Source: Actinobacteria bacterium UBA959
GTDB taxonomy: Bacteria; Actinomycetota; Actinomycetes; S36-B12; UBA5976
Assembly: GCA_002293025.1 (NCBI GenBank)
Contig: DBCL01000014.1
Coordinates: 205,148-243,997, forward strand
Length of the DNA stretch: 38,850 nucleotides
Reading direction: 5' to 3'
The position numbers and the translations under genes are program-made. How positions within the stretch are numbered: the first letter of the stretch is position 1; every line of letters begins with the position of its first letter. This document shows positions 18,337 through 25,290 of the stretch, piece after piece. The notes under the pieces are model-generated. The model was not told the DNA's origin, made no database searches, and saw only the letters and a list, made by a program, of their open reading frames with translations.

Positions 18337-19064
18337 TGCAGCACCCCAGGAATTTCAGGATTTGGGGGAAGGTCATGACTGTGGGATTCGTGGCCGTGAC
18401 GATCTAGTGGAACTCCGTCATAGGCAATTGAGCGGTGGTCCAATTCGATAACTCGGGTGAATAAGCTTTGTAGATCGGCGAGCTCATGGGAAACCACAAT
18501 CATGCTTCGGTTGCTGGCTTTTAAGTCTTGGAGTATTTCCACTAAGACAGCAACCGACTCGCGATCAAGGCCTGCTAGCGGCTCATCTAACAACAATAAC
18601 TCTGGTTCAGAAACAAGTGCTCTGGCAATTAGGGCTCTTCTCAGTTGTCCGCCAGACAAACTGGAATACGGGGATTTCGCTTTATTCGACAACTTCACTA
18701 ATTCAAGAGCCTGCTGCACAGATCTCTTGGCAGTTTTGGATAACCCAAAGAATGTATTTGAGAAGGTCAGTCCCGAACTAACCAATTCAAAGACACTCAG
18801 CGGAATTAATGAAGTTTGTGGCGCAAATTGAGGAACTAGTGCGACTCCTGAATTCGAGTCATGGCCTGCACAAATTTCAATTTGACCACTTGATAAAGGC
18901 AATAAACCAACTAAAGCGTGCAAAAGTGTAGATTTACCCGCACCATTGGGGCCAAGCAATGCTACGCATTCATCGTGATCGATCTTGAATGTTATTTCAT
19001 GCAAAACACTAACGCTGTCTCTTTCGAGACAGGCGTTAGTGACTGAAATCAGTGGTTTACTCAA
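18333..19064 (-). CDS. znuC: Zinc ABC transporter ATPase (ZnuC)
   Basis: This ATPase of the zinc importer has 243 residues, with Walker A G-P-N-G-A-G-K44-S-T, signature L-S-G-G-Q and Walker B L-L-L-L-D-E-P. A switch histidine lies in V-V-S-H-E-L. The C-terminus is histidine-rich (D-R-H-G-H-E-S-H-S-H), as often in zinc ABC ATPases, and may bind zinc. It lies 2 bases after znuA and overlaps znuB by 4 bases. Confidence 0.93.
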   Translation of the reverse strand: MSKPLISVTNACLERDSVSVLHEITFKIDHDECVALLGPNGAGKSTLLHALVGLLPLSSGQIEICAGHDSNSGVALVPQFAPQTSLIPLSVFELVSSGLTFSNTFFGLSKTAKRSVQQALELVKLSNKAKSPYSSLSGGQLRRALIARALVSEPELLLLDEPLAGLDRESVAVLVEILQDLKASNRSMIVVSHELADLQSLFTRVIELDHRSIAYDGVPLDRHGHESHSHDLPPNPEIPGVLH

Positions 19065-19066
19065 AT

Positions 19067-19969
19067 TTAGGAACAGTTAAGGCCACTGCGTAGCGATTCA
19101 AGGTTTGTTTGCATAAGAGAAATGTAGTCCTTTGATACGGATGCAATCTCTAGTGGATCGAGTGTCAAAATACCAACTTCAAGCGCATCAGCCAAGGTTT
19201 GGGCCACATCTGGATTGACAGTAGATTCTGTGAATACAGCACTCACCCCTAATGAATTTGCCAGATCAATAACTTCCTTGAGTCGAGCAGCACTTGGCTC
19301 GCCCTCTGGGTCAAGACCTGCAACTCCAATTTGTTCGAGGTTAAATGCATCAGCTAGATAACCAAATGCTTCGTGACTGACCACAATAGTTCGTGATGAA
19401 CAAGTTGCAAGTGATGTCTCAAATTCTTGTGTGAGATCTTCCAATTGCGCTTGAACTGCAGGAACTGTTACCTCAACTTTTGTTGCACAATCTGCACTCA
19501 ATTTAGAAATCTCTGCACCTAGGAAGCCGGCTGCATCAGAAACTCTCTTTGGGTCTAGCCAAAAATGTGGGTCCAACAAGCCATGGTTTTCATGACCATC
19601 TTCATCTGCATGGTCTTCAGCAGTTAACGGATCAAGCAGATCTAAAATGTCAAACACACCTGAACTTTTAGATTCTGCCACAGCATCAAATGCAGGCTGT
19701 AAGCCATCAACTGGGACAACAAGATCAGCATCCAAAATAGAGGCTGTCTGCGATGCGGTTAGTTCCAGATCGTGAGCATCTCCACCAGAGGGTGCGAGAT
19801 CAGTTACGACAGCACAACCATCAGAAATTGATGAAGCGAGCCAGGCGACAGCAAATGACCCAGTCACGATTGAAGGAAGGCTCTCGGAAGCAGGTTGTGA
19901 ATCTTCAGCAGCATTACTGCAGCCAGCAAGGATCAAAGAACTCGTCAAAAAAGCTAGAAGTATTTTCAT
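19067..19969 (-). CDS. znuA: Zinc-binding lipoprotein of ABC importer (ZnuA)
   Basis: This periplasm-facing (membrane-anchored) zinc-binding protein has 300 residues. The signal peptide ends in lipobox L-A-G-C with the lipidated cysteine at residue 17. A histidine/acid-rich loop (D-H-A-D-E-D-G-H-E-N-H) precedes D-P-H-F-W-L-D-P, the classical ZnuA cluster A-I metal region; later ligands include H in V-S-H-E-A-F-G-Y. The reading frame is open to a TTG at 19984, but I choose ATG 19969: it gives the normal signal peptide and lies 7 bases after the -10 box of a near-consensus promoter, so the mRNA would be leaderless. It is first gene of the znuA-znuC-znuB-zur operon. Confidence 0.93.
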   Translation of the reverse strand: MKILLAFLTSSLILAGCSNAAEDSQPASESLPSIVTGSFAVAWLASSISDGCAVVTDLAPSGGDAHDLELTASQTASILDADLVVPVDGLQPAFDAVAESKSSGVFDILDLLDPLTAEDHADEDGHENHGLLDPHFWLDPKRVSDAAGFLGAEISKLSADCATKVEVTVPAVQAQLEDLTQEFETSLATCSSRTIVVSHEAFGYLADAFNLEQIGVAGLDPEGEPSAARLKEVIDLANSLGVSAVFTESTVNPDVAQTLADALEVGILTLDPLEIASVSKDYISLMQTNLESLRSGLNCS

Positions 19970-20005
19970 GAGAACCATTATCAACTAATTGAGAATGGTT
20001 GTCAA
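19969..20005 (-). promoter_or_regulatory. znuA promoter with two Zur-type operators
   Basis: On the reverse strand TTGACA (20005-20000), 17 bases, then GATAAT (19982-19977), and the ATG 7 bases later at 19969. Two 15-base palindromes cover the two hexamers: TGAGAATGGTTGTCA at 19990-20004 (over the -35) and TGAGAACCATTATCA at 19969-19983 (over the -10 and the start). Both fit TGAnAA-N3-TTnTCA and their centres are 21 bp apart, two helical turns. This fits zinc-dependent repression by Zur. Confidence 0.8.
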
Positions 20006-20016
20006 TTTGCGACTGG

Positions 20017-20670
20017 CTAAACCTTTCGCAACACAGCAACCACTATTCCCATGATCTGGGCATGGGTTCCATCTATTGGAGAGTAGTCCTGATTATGTGG
20101 AAGCAACCACACTTGACTTCCAGTCTTCTTAAAAGTCTTTACTGTTGCTTCATCATCTAAGAGTGCAGCCACAATCTCTCCATTGTTTGCATTCTTTTGG
20201 GACCTGATTACAACCCAATCACCATCGCAAATTGCTGCGTCAATCATTGAATCACCCTTCACGCGCAGCATGAATGTTTCACCTTCACCAATTAATTCTT
20301 TAGGAAGTGGCAGCACCATTTCCACATTTTGATCAGCCAAGATTGGACCACCAGCAGCGATAGAACCCAACATTGGCACGTATTTGGGAGCTTGCTGATT
20401 ATGTTCAAAATCATTTGGGTTTAATACTTCGATTGCTCGAGAGCTATTTGAATCACGACGAATGAAACCTTTTCGCTCGAGGACTTGCAATTGGTGCGCA
20501 ACTGATGCGGTGGAACTTAATCCAACAGAAGCACCGATCTCGCGTAGAGATGGTGGAAAGCCCTGCTCTGCTACTGCTTTGGTTATAACTTGCAAAATTA
20601 AGTTCTGGCGAGTGGTCAACCCATTCTCGCCGTCGGGTAATTCCAACAAATCTAGGTCTTGATCTCGCAT
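20017..20670 (-). CDS. lexA: LexA SOS repressor
   Basis: This SOS-response repressor and self-cleaving S24 protease has 217 residues. The N-terminal winged helix contains P-P-S-L-R-E-I-G and S-S-T-A-S-V-A-H. The cleavage bond is A106-G107 (I-A-A-G-G-P), and the catalytic pair is S141 (G-D-S-M) and K178 (A-T-V-K). The ATG has AAAGG about 7 bases upstream. It is divergent from the LysM gene, the standard arrangement in Actinobacteria, and should be autoregulated through the SOS boxes at 20711-20737. The stop lies 12 bases before the znuA -35 hexamer. Confidence 0.97.
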   Translation of the reverse strand: MRDQDLDLLELPDGENGLTTRQNLILQVITKAVAEQGFPPSLREIGASVGLSSTASVAHQLQVLERKGFIRRDSNSSRAIEVLNPNDFEHNQQAPKYVPMLGSIAAGGPILADQNVEMVLPLPKELIGEGETFMLRVKGDSMIDAAICDGDWVVIRSQKNANNGEIVAALLDDEATVKTFKKTGSQVWLLPHNQDYSPIDGTHAQIMGIVVAVLRKV

Positions 20671-20696
20671 ATGGCACCTTTCGGGGTAGTGACCTT

Positions 20697-20726
20697 AGAA
20701 TACCCCAAAACGAACGAATGTTCCAA
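20697..20726 (-). promoter_or_regulatory. lexA promoter
   Basis: On the reverse strand TTGGAA (20726-20721), 18 bases, TATTCT (20702-20697), 27 bases before the ATG. The -35 hexamer falls between and within the two lexA-side SOS boxes, so bound LexA would block RNA polymerase. Confidence 0.5.
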
Positions 20727-20744
20727 ACATTTGTTCGTTTTGGG
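20704..20744. promoter_or_regulatory. Twin SOS boxes forming a 41-bp palindrome
   Basis: Two LexA-type boxes share one base: CGAACGAATGTTCC (20711-20724) and CAAACATTTGTTCG (20724-20737), each one base off the actinobacterial CGAAC-N4-GTTCG pattern. They are embedded in an imperfect inverted repeat with 20-base arms (20704-20723 and 20725-20744, 18 of 20 positions complementary) centred on 20724. The A/T-rich flanks outside each box are also symmetric. Confidence 0.8.
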
Positions 20745-20745
20745 C

Positions 20746-20789
20746 TTGCCTGTGTCTGACCCTTGTGGCATACTACGAACAGATGTTCG
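20746..20789 (+). promoter_or_regulatory. SOS-controlled promoter of the LysM gene
   Basis: TTGCCT (20746-20751), 17 bases, CATACT (20769-20774), followed at once by CGAACAGATGTTCG (20776-20789), a perfect CGAAC-N4-GTTCG LexA box at the expected transcription start. The box is a better match than either lexA-side box. Confidence 0.72.
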
Positions 20790-20811
20790 AATTACTTCCC
20801 TGGAGGCTTTT

Positions 20812-21135
20812 ATGGCAATAGCAACAACCGGTCAACCTATGCGATTAACCCTTAGGGGCAAGCGATTGCTCCGGACAGTTTTAGTGACAGCAGTTCTGCT
20901 GACCATTACCCCTCAGATTTTGGGGCAAGCTGGTGCAAATTCGGTTGGCTCCAATTCAAATACCAAGATCGCTGAGTGGGTAACTGTTAATTCTGGCGAT
21001 ACTTTGTGGGGGATTGCTCGTTCGATCGCTCCAGGCCAGGATCCTCGTGAGGTTGTTTATGAGCTTAAGCAGTTGAATGAAATTGCAGTTTCTGGAATTT
21101 CAGCGGGGGACCGGTTAAGAGTTCCGCTTTACTAG
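20812..21135 (+). CDS. SOS-induced LysM protein, ChiZ/YneA-like
   Basis: This 107-residue single-pass membrane or secreted protein has a basic N-terminus, a hydrophobic helix (about residues 20-40) and one LysM peptidoglycan-binding domain (about 56-106, with S-G-D-T-L-W-G-I-A and I-S-A-G-D-R-L). The start at 20812 is set by GGAGG at 20802-20806; the open frame continues upstream into lexA but that part is not conserved in character. A LysM gene divergent from lexA is known as Rv2719c (ChiZ) in mycobacteria and as YneA in Bacillus, where it delays division after DNA damage. The same role is inferred here from position and the SOS box. Its 3' end overlaps the convergent ASCH gene by 21 bases. 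Confidence 0.85.
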   Translation: MAIATTGQPMRLTLRGKRLLRTVLVTAVLLTITPQILGQAGANSVGSNSNTKIAEWVTVNSGDTLWGIARSIAPGQDPREVVYELKQLNEIAVSGISAGDRLRVPLY

Positions 21136-21552
21136 CCGAAACCATACGCAGACCACTAAAGATTCGTTAGTAATGCGCCACCCTTCATGGCCTGCCGACT
21201 GCATCTCTGGTTCAGCGTTGGCTGACCAAAATGCTCGGTGCTCTTTGCGCCAATGCTCAATATCTTCAAAGGACTCACCTTCCGCTAGTGCAAATTCCAG
21301 GTCAACGTCTTTGAATTTTCGAATATCAACACGAGTTACCTCAATTTCACCAATCGGCTCTCCCAGATCATTAACCAGATATAGGTGCTCGCCAACCTCC
21401 TCAACCAACTCGCCCTCTTCGAGGTATTCGTCCCACAGGCCAGCTGTCGCTGTTTTCTGCTGGGCCATAACTAACGCATTGAGGCGGGCACGGTGAGAGC
21501 CAGGCAGGCCAAGCTCGAGCACCCGCTGGCCTTTGATGACTGGAAAGTTCAT
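21115..21552 (-). CDS. ASCH domain protein
   Basis: This 145-residue cytoplasmic protein matches the ASCH fold. It has a central V-T-R-V-D-I-R-K-F-K-D-V, then F-A-L-A-E-G-E-S-F-E-D-I-E-H-W-R, which is the family's typical helix, and a final short V-V-C-V-W-F-R-L strand. ASCH proteins are thought to bind RNA; some act as amidohydrolases or ribonucleases. The N-terminal part has K-G-Q-R-V-L-E-L-G-L-P-G-S, as in the common actinobacterial members. It stands alone, convergent with the LysM gene, with GACAAT 6 bases before the ATG. Confidence 0.85.
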   Translation of the reverse strand: MNFPVIKGQRVLELGLPGSHRARLNALVMAQQKTATAGLWDEYLEEGELVEEVGEHLYLVNDLGEPIGEIEVTRVDIRKFKDVDLEFALAEGESFEDIEHWRKEHRAFWSANAEPEMQSAGHEGWRITNESLVVCVWFRLVKRNS

Positions 21553-21600
21553 GGGTGCATTGTCTTAGGAAATCTTCACAGACACGCCGAGGGTCACGTG

Positions 21601-21680
21601 TTGCATCTTGACCTGCCGCGTCCTATGTTTCACCCCTACATCTAGTGGTCACACAGGTGTAAACACTCCACAAATTGGGT
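21601..21680 (+). promoter_or_regulatory. nrdR-nrdJ promoter with two NrdR boxes
   Basis: TTGCAT (21601-21606), 17 bases, TATGTT (21624-21629). Right downstream is CCCCTACATCTAGTGG (21633-21648), close to the NrdR-box consensus recalled as ACACWATATVTWGTGT. A weaker copy, ACTCCACAAATTGGGT (21665-21680, 12 of 16 matching), begins 32 bp later, about three helical turns, the usual tandem spacing. This suggests NrdR represses its own operon. No gene lies in 21553-21772 apart from the four-codon frame noted separately. Confidence 0.6.
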
Positions 21681-21737
21681 TTCATGATCCACAGGCTCTC
21701 CACAAGGGGGCTTCAGGATCGACCAAAAAGGAGCCAA

Positions 21738-21752
21738 ATGGCAGTTTTCTAG
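21738..21752 (+). other. Four-codon upstream frame with strong ribosome-binding site
   Basis: AAAAAGGAG (21725-21733) is followed 4 bases later by ATG GCA GTT TTC TAG (Met-Ala-Val-Phe-stop). It ends 20 bases before the nrdR ATG and is not in the nrdR frame. The ribosome-binding site is clearly stronger than that of nrdR. It could be a regulatory minimal frame or chance. Confidence 0.3.
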
Positions 21753-21772
21753 AGGGAAAGGCGGACCACCAG

Positions 21773-22303
21773 ATGCATTGCCCGTTTTGTCGCTCGGATG
21801 ACACCAGAGTTATTGATAGTCGCACCAACGATGATGGAACCAACGTGCGCCGCCGCCGGCAGTGCACAGATTGCAACCGAAGGTTCACTACGGTTGAAAA
21901 TGCGGTTTTACTAGTCATCAAGCGCAACGGGGTGGTCGAAGCTTTTGACCGTTCCAAAATTATCAACGGCGTTAAGAAGGCTTGTCAGGGTAGACCAGTT
22001 TCAGATGCAGATCTTGCAATCTTGGCTTCCAAGGTTGAAGAGAATCTGCGCTTAGGTGGGTTTGCCGAAATAGATGCACATGACATCGGCTTAGCAGTTC
22101 TTTCTCCACTGCGTGAACTTGATGAAATTGCATATATGCGTTACGCGAGCGTATATCGATCATTTGAGTCTCTACAAGATTTCGAGACTGAAATTGCGAT
22201 GTTGCGCGCCGGCTTAATCGGAGAAGTCGCTGCCGCTTCCACAACTGAATCAAACATCAGTGTGAGCGACAGAGACGGCTCCGCGTCGCTTCAAAAACAA
22301 TAA
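21773..22303 (+). CDS. nrdR: Ribonucleotide reductase repressor NrdR
   Basis: This ATP/dATP-sensing repressor of ribonucleotide reductase genes has 176 residues. The N-terminal zinc ribbon uses C3, C6, C31 and C34 (M-H-C-P-F-C and C-T-D-C) with V-R-R-R-R-Q before the second pair; an ATP-cone (about 49-139) follows, with V-I-K-R-N-G. The start at 21773 is fixed because the zinc-ribbon Met-His-Cys is the invariant N-terminus of the family; the open frame further upstream is leader. About 25 extra residues at the C-terminus are low-complexity and specific to this lineage. The nrdJ gene follows after 53 bases. Confidence 0.97.
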   Translation: MHCPFCRSDDTRVIDSRTNDDGTNVRRRRQCTDCNRRFTTVENAVLLVIKRNGVVEAFDRSKIINGVKKACQGRPVSDADLAILASKVEENLRLGGFAEIDAHDIGLAVLSPLRELDEIAYMRYASVYRSFESLQDFETEIAMLRAGLIGEVAAASTTESNISVSDRDGSASLQKQ

Positions 22304-22356
22304 AAACGACGCGACCTACCCCAAGTGGATCGCCCAAACACCAGAAAGGCACTCTC

Positions 22357-25164
22357 ATGACCGAGGTTGCAAAAGATAAGAAAGTATCCGCGAACGGGCC
22401 AGCATTAGATTTGAAGCGCGTGTTCACAACAGCAGGTGTTCATCCGTATGACCAAGTTAAGTGGGAGCGACGCGATGTCGTGCAAACTAACTGGAGAACT
22501 GGTGAAGTGGTGTTTGAACAACCTGGCGTTGAGTTCCCAGACTTTTGGTCAGTAAACGCATCAACAATTGTTACTACGAAATACTTCCGCGGCGCTGTCG
22601 GTCATGACAACCGCGAGTGGAGCTTGAAGCAGATCATTGATCGCGTAGTGCTTACCTACACTGCAGCTGGACGAAATAATGGCTACTTCAAAACTGAAGA
22701 AGACTCTAAGGTATTTGAAGAAGAGTTGACTTACATGTTGCTACACCAGATTTTCTCATTTAATTCACCTGTTTGGTTCAACGTTGGCACCACAGCACCA
22801 CAGCAAGTTAGCGCTTGCTTCATTTTGGCAGTGGATGATTCAATGGAAGCAATTTTGAATTGGTACAAAGAAGAAGGTATTATTTTCAAAGGTGGATCAG
22901 GTGCAGGCATTAACTTGTCTCGCATCCGCGGTTCAGCAGAATTACTATCAAGTGGTGGGTCATCATCTGGCCCAGTTTCATTCATGCGAGGTGCGGATGC
23001 CTCGGCTGGTACCATCAAGTCTGGTGGCGCAACTCGTCGTGCAGCCAAAATGGTCGTACTAGATGTTAACCACCCAGATATTGAAGAATTCATTGAAACC
23101 AAAGCTCGCGAGGAAGACAAGATCAGGGCTTTGCGCGATGCTGGCTTCGATATGGATCTTGGCGGCAAAGACATTATTTCTGTGCAGTATCAAAATGCAA
23201 ATAACTCGGTTCGAGTTTCAGATGAGTTCATGCAAGCAGTAGAAAACGGCACTGAGTTTGCACTTCGTGCTCGCAAGGATGGTCGTGTTATCAAGACTCT
23301 CGATGCCAGACAATTGTTTAGATCAATGTCACAGGCTGCTTGGGCTTGTGCCGATCCTGGCATTCAGTACGACGACACCATCAATGATTGGCACACAAGC
23401 CCAGAGGATGGACGTATTAACGCTTCTAATCCATGTTCTGAGTACATGCATTTAGATAATTCATCTTGTAACTTGGCTAGCTTGAACTTGATGAAGTTCT
23501 TGAAAGATGACAACACTTTTGATGCAGTCACATTCAAAAAAGCAGTTGAGTTTGTAATAACAGCGATGGAAATTTCTATTTCTTTCGCAGATTTCCCAAC
23601 CGAGGCAATCGGGGATACCACAAGAAGATTCCGTCAGCTAGGTATTGGTTATGCAAACCTAGGTGCGCTATTGATGGCGCTAGGTTTTGCATACGATTCA
23701 GATGCTGGCAGGTCTCTTGCAGCTGGCATCACATCGCTAATGACTGGAACCTCTTACAAGCGTTCTGCAGAAATTGCAGGAGTTGTTGGAACTTATGAAG
23801 GGTATGCCAGAAACGCTGAGGCTCACAAGCGAGTAATTAGAAAGCATGCAGCAGCCAATGATCAAATTCGGGTTCGAAGCGAGATAGATCGTCCAGTTCA
23901 TGCCCTAGCCACTGATGTTTGGGCTGAAACCATTTCGCTAGGTGACAAGTATGGTTACCGCAACGCTCAAGCATCGGTACTCGCACCAACTGGCACTATC
24001 GGTTTGATGATGGATTGCGACACCACAGGTGTTGAGCCTGATTTCTCCTTGGTTAAGTTCAAGAAGTTGGTTGGTGGCGGATCAATGCAGATTGTGAACT
24101 TAACAGTTCCTCGAGCATTAGAGCGCTTGGGTTACACAGATGAAACCGTTGAAGCGATTGTTGAATACATCGCTCAAAATGGCCACGTAATTGATGCTCC
24201 TGGATTGAAAACTGAACACTATTCAGTTTTTGATTGCGCTATGGGAACTCGCTCTATTGCGCCAATGGGACATGTTCGAATGATGGCAGCAGTGCAACCA
24301 TTCTTGTCTGGAGCAATCTCTAAGACCGTAAACATGCCAGCAGAAGCTACAGTTGAAGAAGTTGAGGAGGTTTATTTCGAATCATGGAAGATGGGCCTTA
24401 AGGCATTGGCTATCTACCGTGATAACTGCAAGGTTGGGCAACCTCTAAATAACGCAAAGAGTGACAGCACAACTGACGACGCAGAAGTTGCAACATCTAG
24501 CTCACATCCGATTCGCAGAAGGTTGGAAAAGTCTCGTGATGGCAAAACCATCTCATTCTCGGTTGCCGGCGCTGAGGGTTACCTAACCACCGGCGCTTAT
24601 GCAGACGGAGCGCTAGGTGAGATCTTCTTGAAGATGAGCAAGCAAGGATCAACTCTTGCTGGCATCATGGATGCGTTCTCAATCTCTATCTCGATTGGTT
24701 TGCAATACGGTGTTCCGCTAGAAACATTTGTTTCCAAGTTTGTGAACATGCGTTTTGAACCATCAGGGATGACTGACGATAAAGATATTCGAATGGCACA
24801 GTCGATGACTGACTTTGTATTCCGACGTTTGGCCTTGGATTACTTGCCATACGACAAGCGAGCAGCGCTAGGAATTTTTACAGCTGAAGAACGCGCAGCT
24901 AGCGTTGCTGGAGGGTCATACGATCAGCCAATGGCAACTGTGTCCGAGATTGCAACTGCAATCGAGGAACAAGTGGCTACCACGACGATAGCTCCAGCAG
25001 CTTCAGCCGTTAAGCGGGAAGCGCATTCAAGTACTGAGTTGTTTGAAAACCTACTTGGAACCAAAGCGGATGCTCCACTTTGTATGACATGCGGCATCAA
25101 GATGCGCATGGCTGGATCCTGTTATGTTTGTGAAGGTTGCGGTAACACATCAGGATGCAGTTAG
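22357..25164 (+). CDS. nrdJ: Vitamin B12-dependent (class II) ribonucleotide reductase NrdJ
   Basis: This 935-residue adenosylcobalamin-dependent enzyme makes deoxyribonucleotides without needing oxygen or an iron subunit. The active-site N-P-C360-S-E362 is the radical cysteine motif; C151 region (V-S-A-C-F-I) supplies a redox cysteine; P-T-G-T-I-G-L-M-M-D binds substrate. The C-terminus has a cysteine-rich zinc-ribbon tail (C-M-T-C and C-Y-V-C-E-G-C) used for re-reduction. AAAGG lies 7 bases before the ATG. No class I nrdAB is in the window. The dependence on B12 matters because no cobalamin synthesis gene is seen here. It is controlled with nrdR from the upstream promoter. Confidence 0.97.
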   Translation: MTEVAKDKKVSANGPALDLKRVFTTAGVHPYDQVKWERRDVVQTNWRTGEVVFEQPGVEFPDFWSVNASTIVTTKYFRGAVGHDNREWSLKQIIDRVVLTYTAAGRNNGYFKTEEDSKVFEEELTYMLLHQIFSFNSPVWFNVGTTAPQQVSACFILAVDDSMEAILNWYKEEGIIFKGGSGAGINLSRIRGSAELLSSGGSSSGPVSFMRGADASAGTIKSGGATRRAAKMVVLDVNHPDIEEFIETKAREEDKIRALRDAGFDMDLGGKDIISVQYQNANNSVRVSDEFMQAVENGTEFALRARKDGRVIKTLDARQLFRSMSQAAWACADPGIQYDDTINDWHTSPEDGRINASNPCSEYMHLDNSSCNLASLNLMKFLKDDNTFDAVTFKKAVEFVITAMEISISFADFPTEAIGDTTRRFRQLGIGYANLGALLMALGFAYDSDAGRSLAAGITSLMTGTSYKRSAEIAGVVGTYEGYARNAEAHKRVIRKHAAANDQIRVRSEIDRPVHALATDVWAETISLGDKYGYRNAQASVLAPTGTIGLMMDCDTTGVEPDFSLVKFKKLVGGGSMQIVNLTVPRALERLGYTDETVEAIVEYIAQNGHVIDAPGLKTEHYSVFDCAMGTRSIAPMGHVRMMAAVQPFLSGAISKTVNMPAEATVEEVEEVYFESWKMGLKALAIYRDNCKVGQPLNNAKSDSTTDDAEVATSSSHPIRRRLEKSRDGKTISFSVAGAEGYLTTGAYADGALGEIFLKMSKQGSTLAGIMDAFSISISIGLQYGVPLETFVSKFVNMRFEPSGMTDDKDIRMAQSMTDFVFRRLALDYLPYDKRAALGIFTAEERAASVAGGSYDQPMATVSEIATAIEEQVATTTIAPAASAVKREAHSSTELFENLLGTKADAPLCMTCGIKMRMAGSCYVCEGCGNTSGCS

Positions 25165-25176
25165 TAATTAACTCTT

Positions 25177-25212
25177 AAAAAACACCTAGTGGGAAACCAC
25201 TAGGTGTTTTTT
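25177..25212 (+). terminator. Strong rho-independent terminator after nrdJ
   Basis: A perfect 16-bp stem (AAAAAACACCTAGTGG at 25177-25192 with its complement at 25197-25212) encloses a GAAA tetraloop and ends in six T. It ends the nrdR-nrdJ transcript 13 bases after the stop codon. The A-run on the other arm would allow function in both directions. Confidence 0.93.
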
Positions 25213-25290
25213 ATTGAATTTCCAAAAACTTCATTAAATTTAAGCCCAGAAAATGAAGTCCGACTCCAAAGAGAGTAACATCGCAATCTT

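Noticed and set aside
20659..20811. N-terminal extension of the LysM protein into lexA
   Set aside because: It would cross the lexA promoter and SOS boxes; GGAGG at 20802-20806 sets the start at 20812.
21608..21772. N-terminal extension of NrdR
   Set aside because: The family always starts at the Met-His-Cys zinc ribbon, and the extra frame lies over promoter and NrdR boxes.
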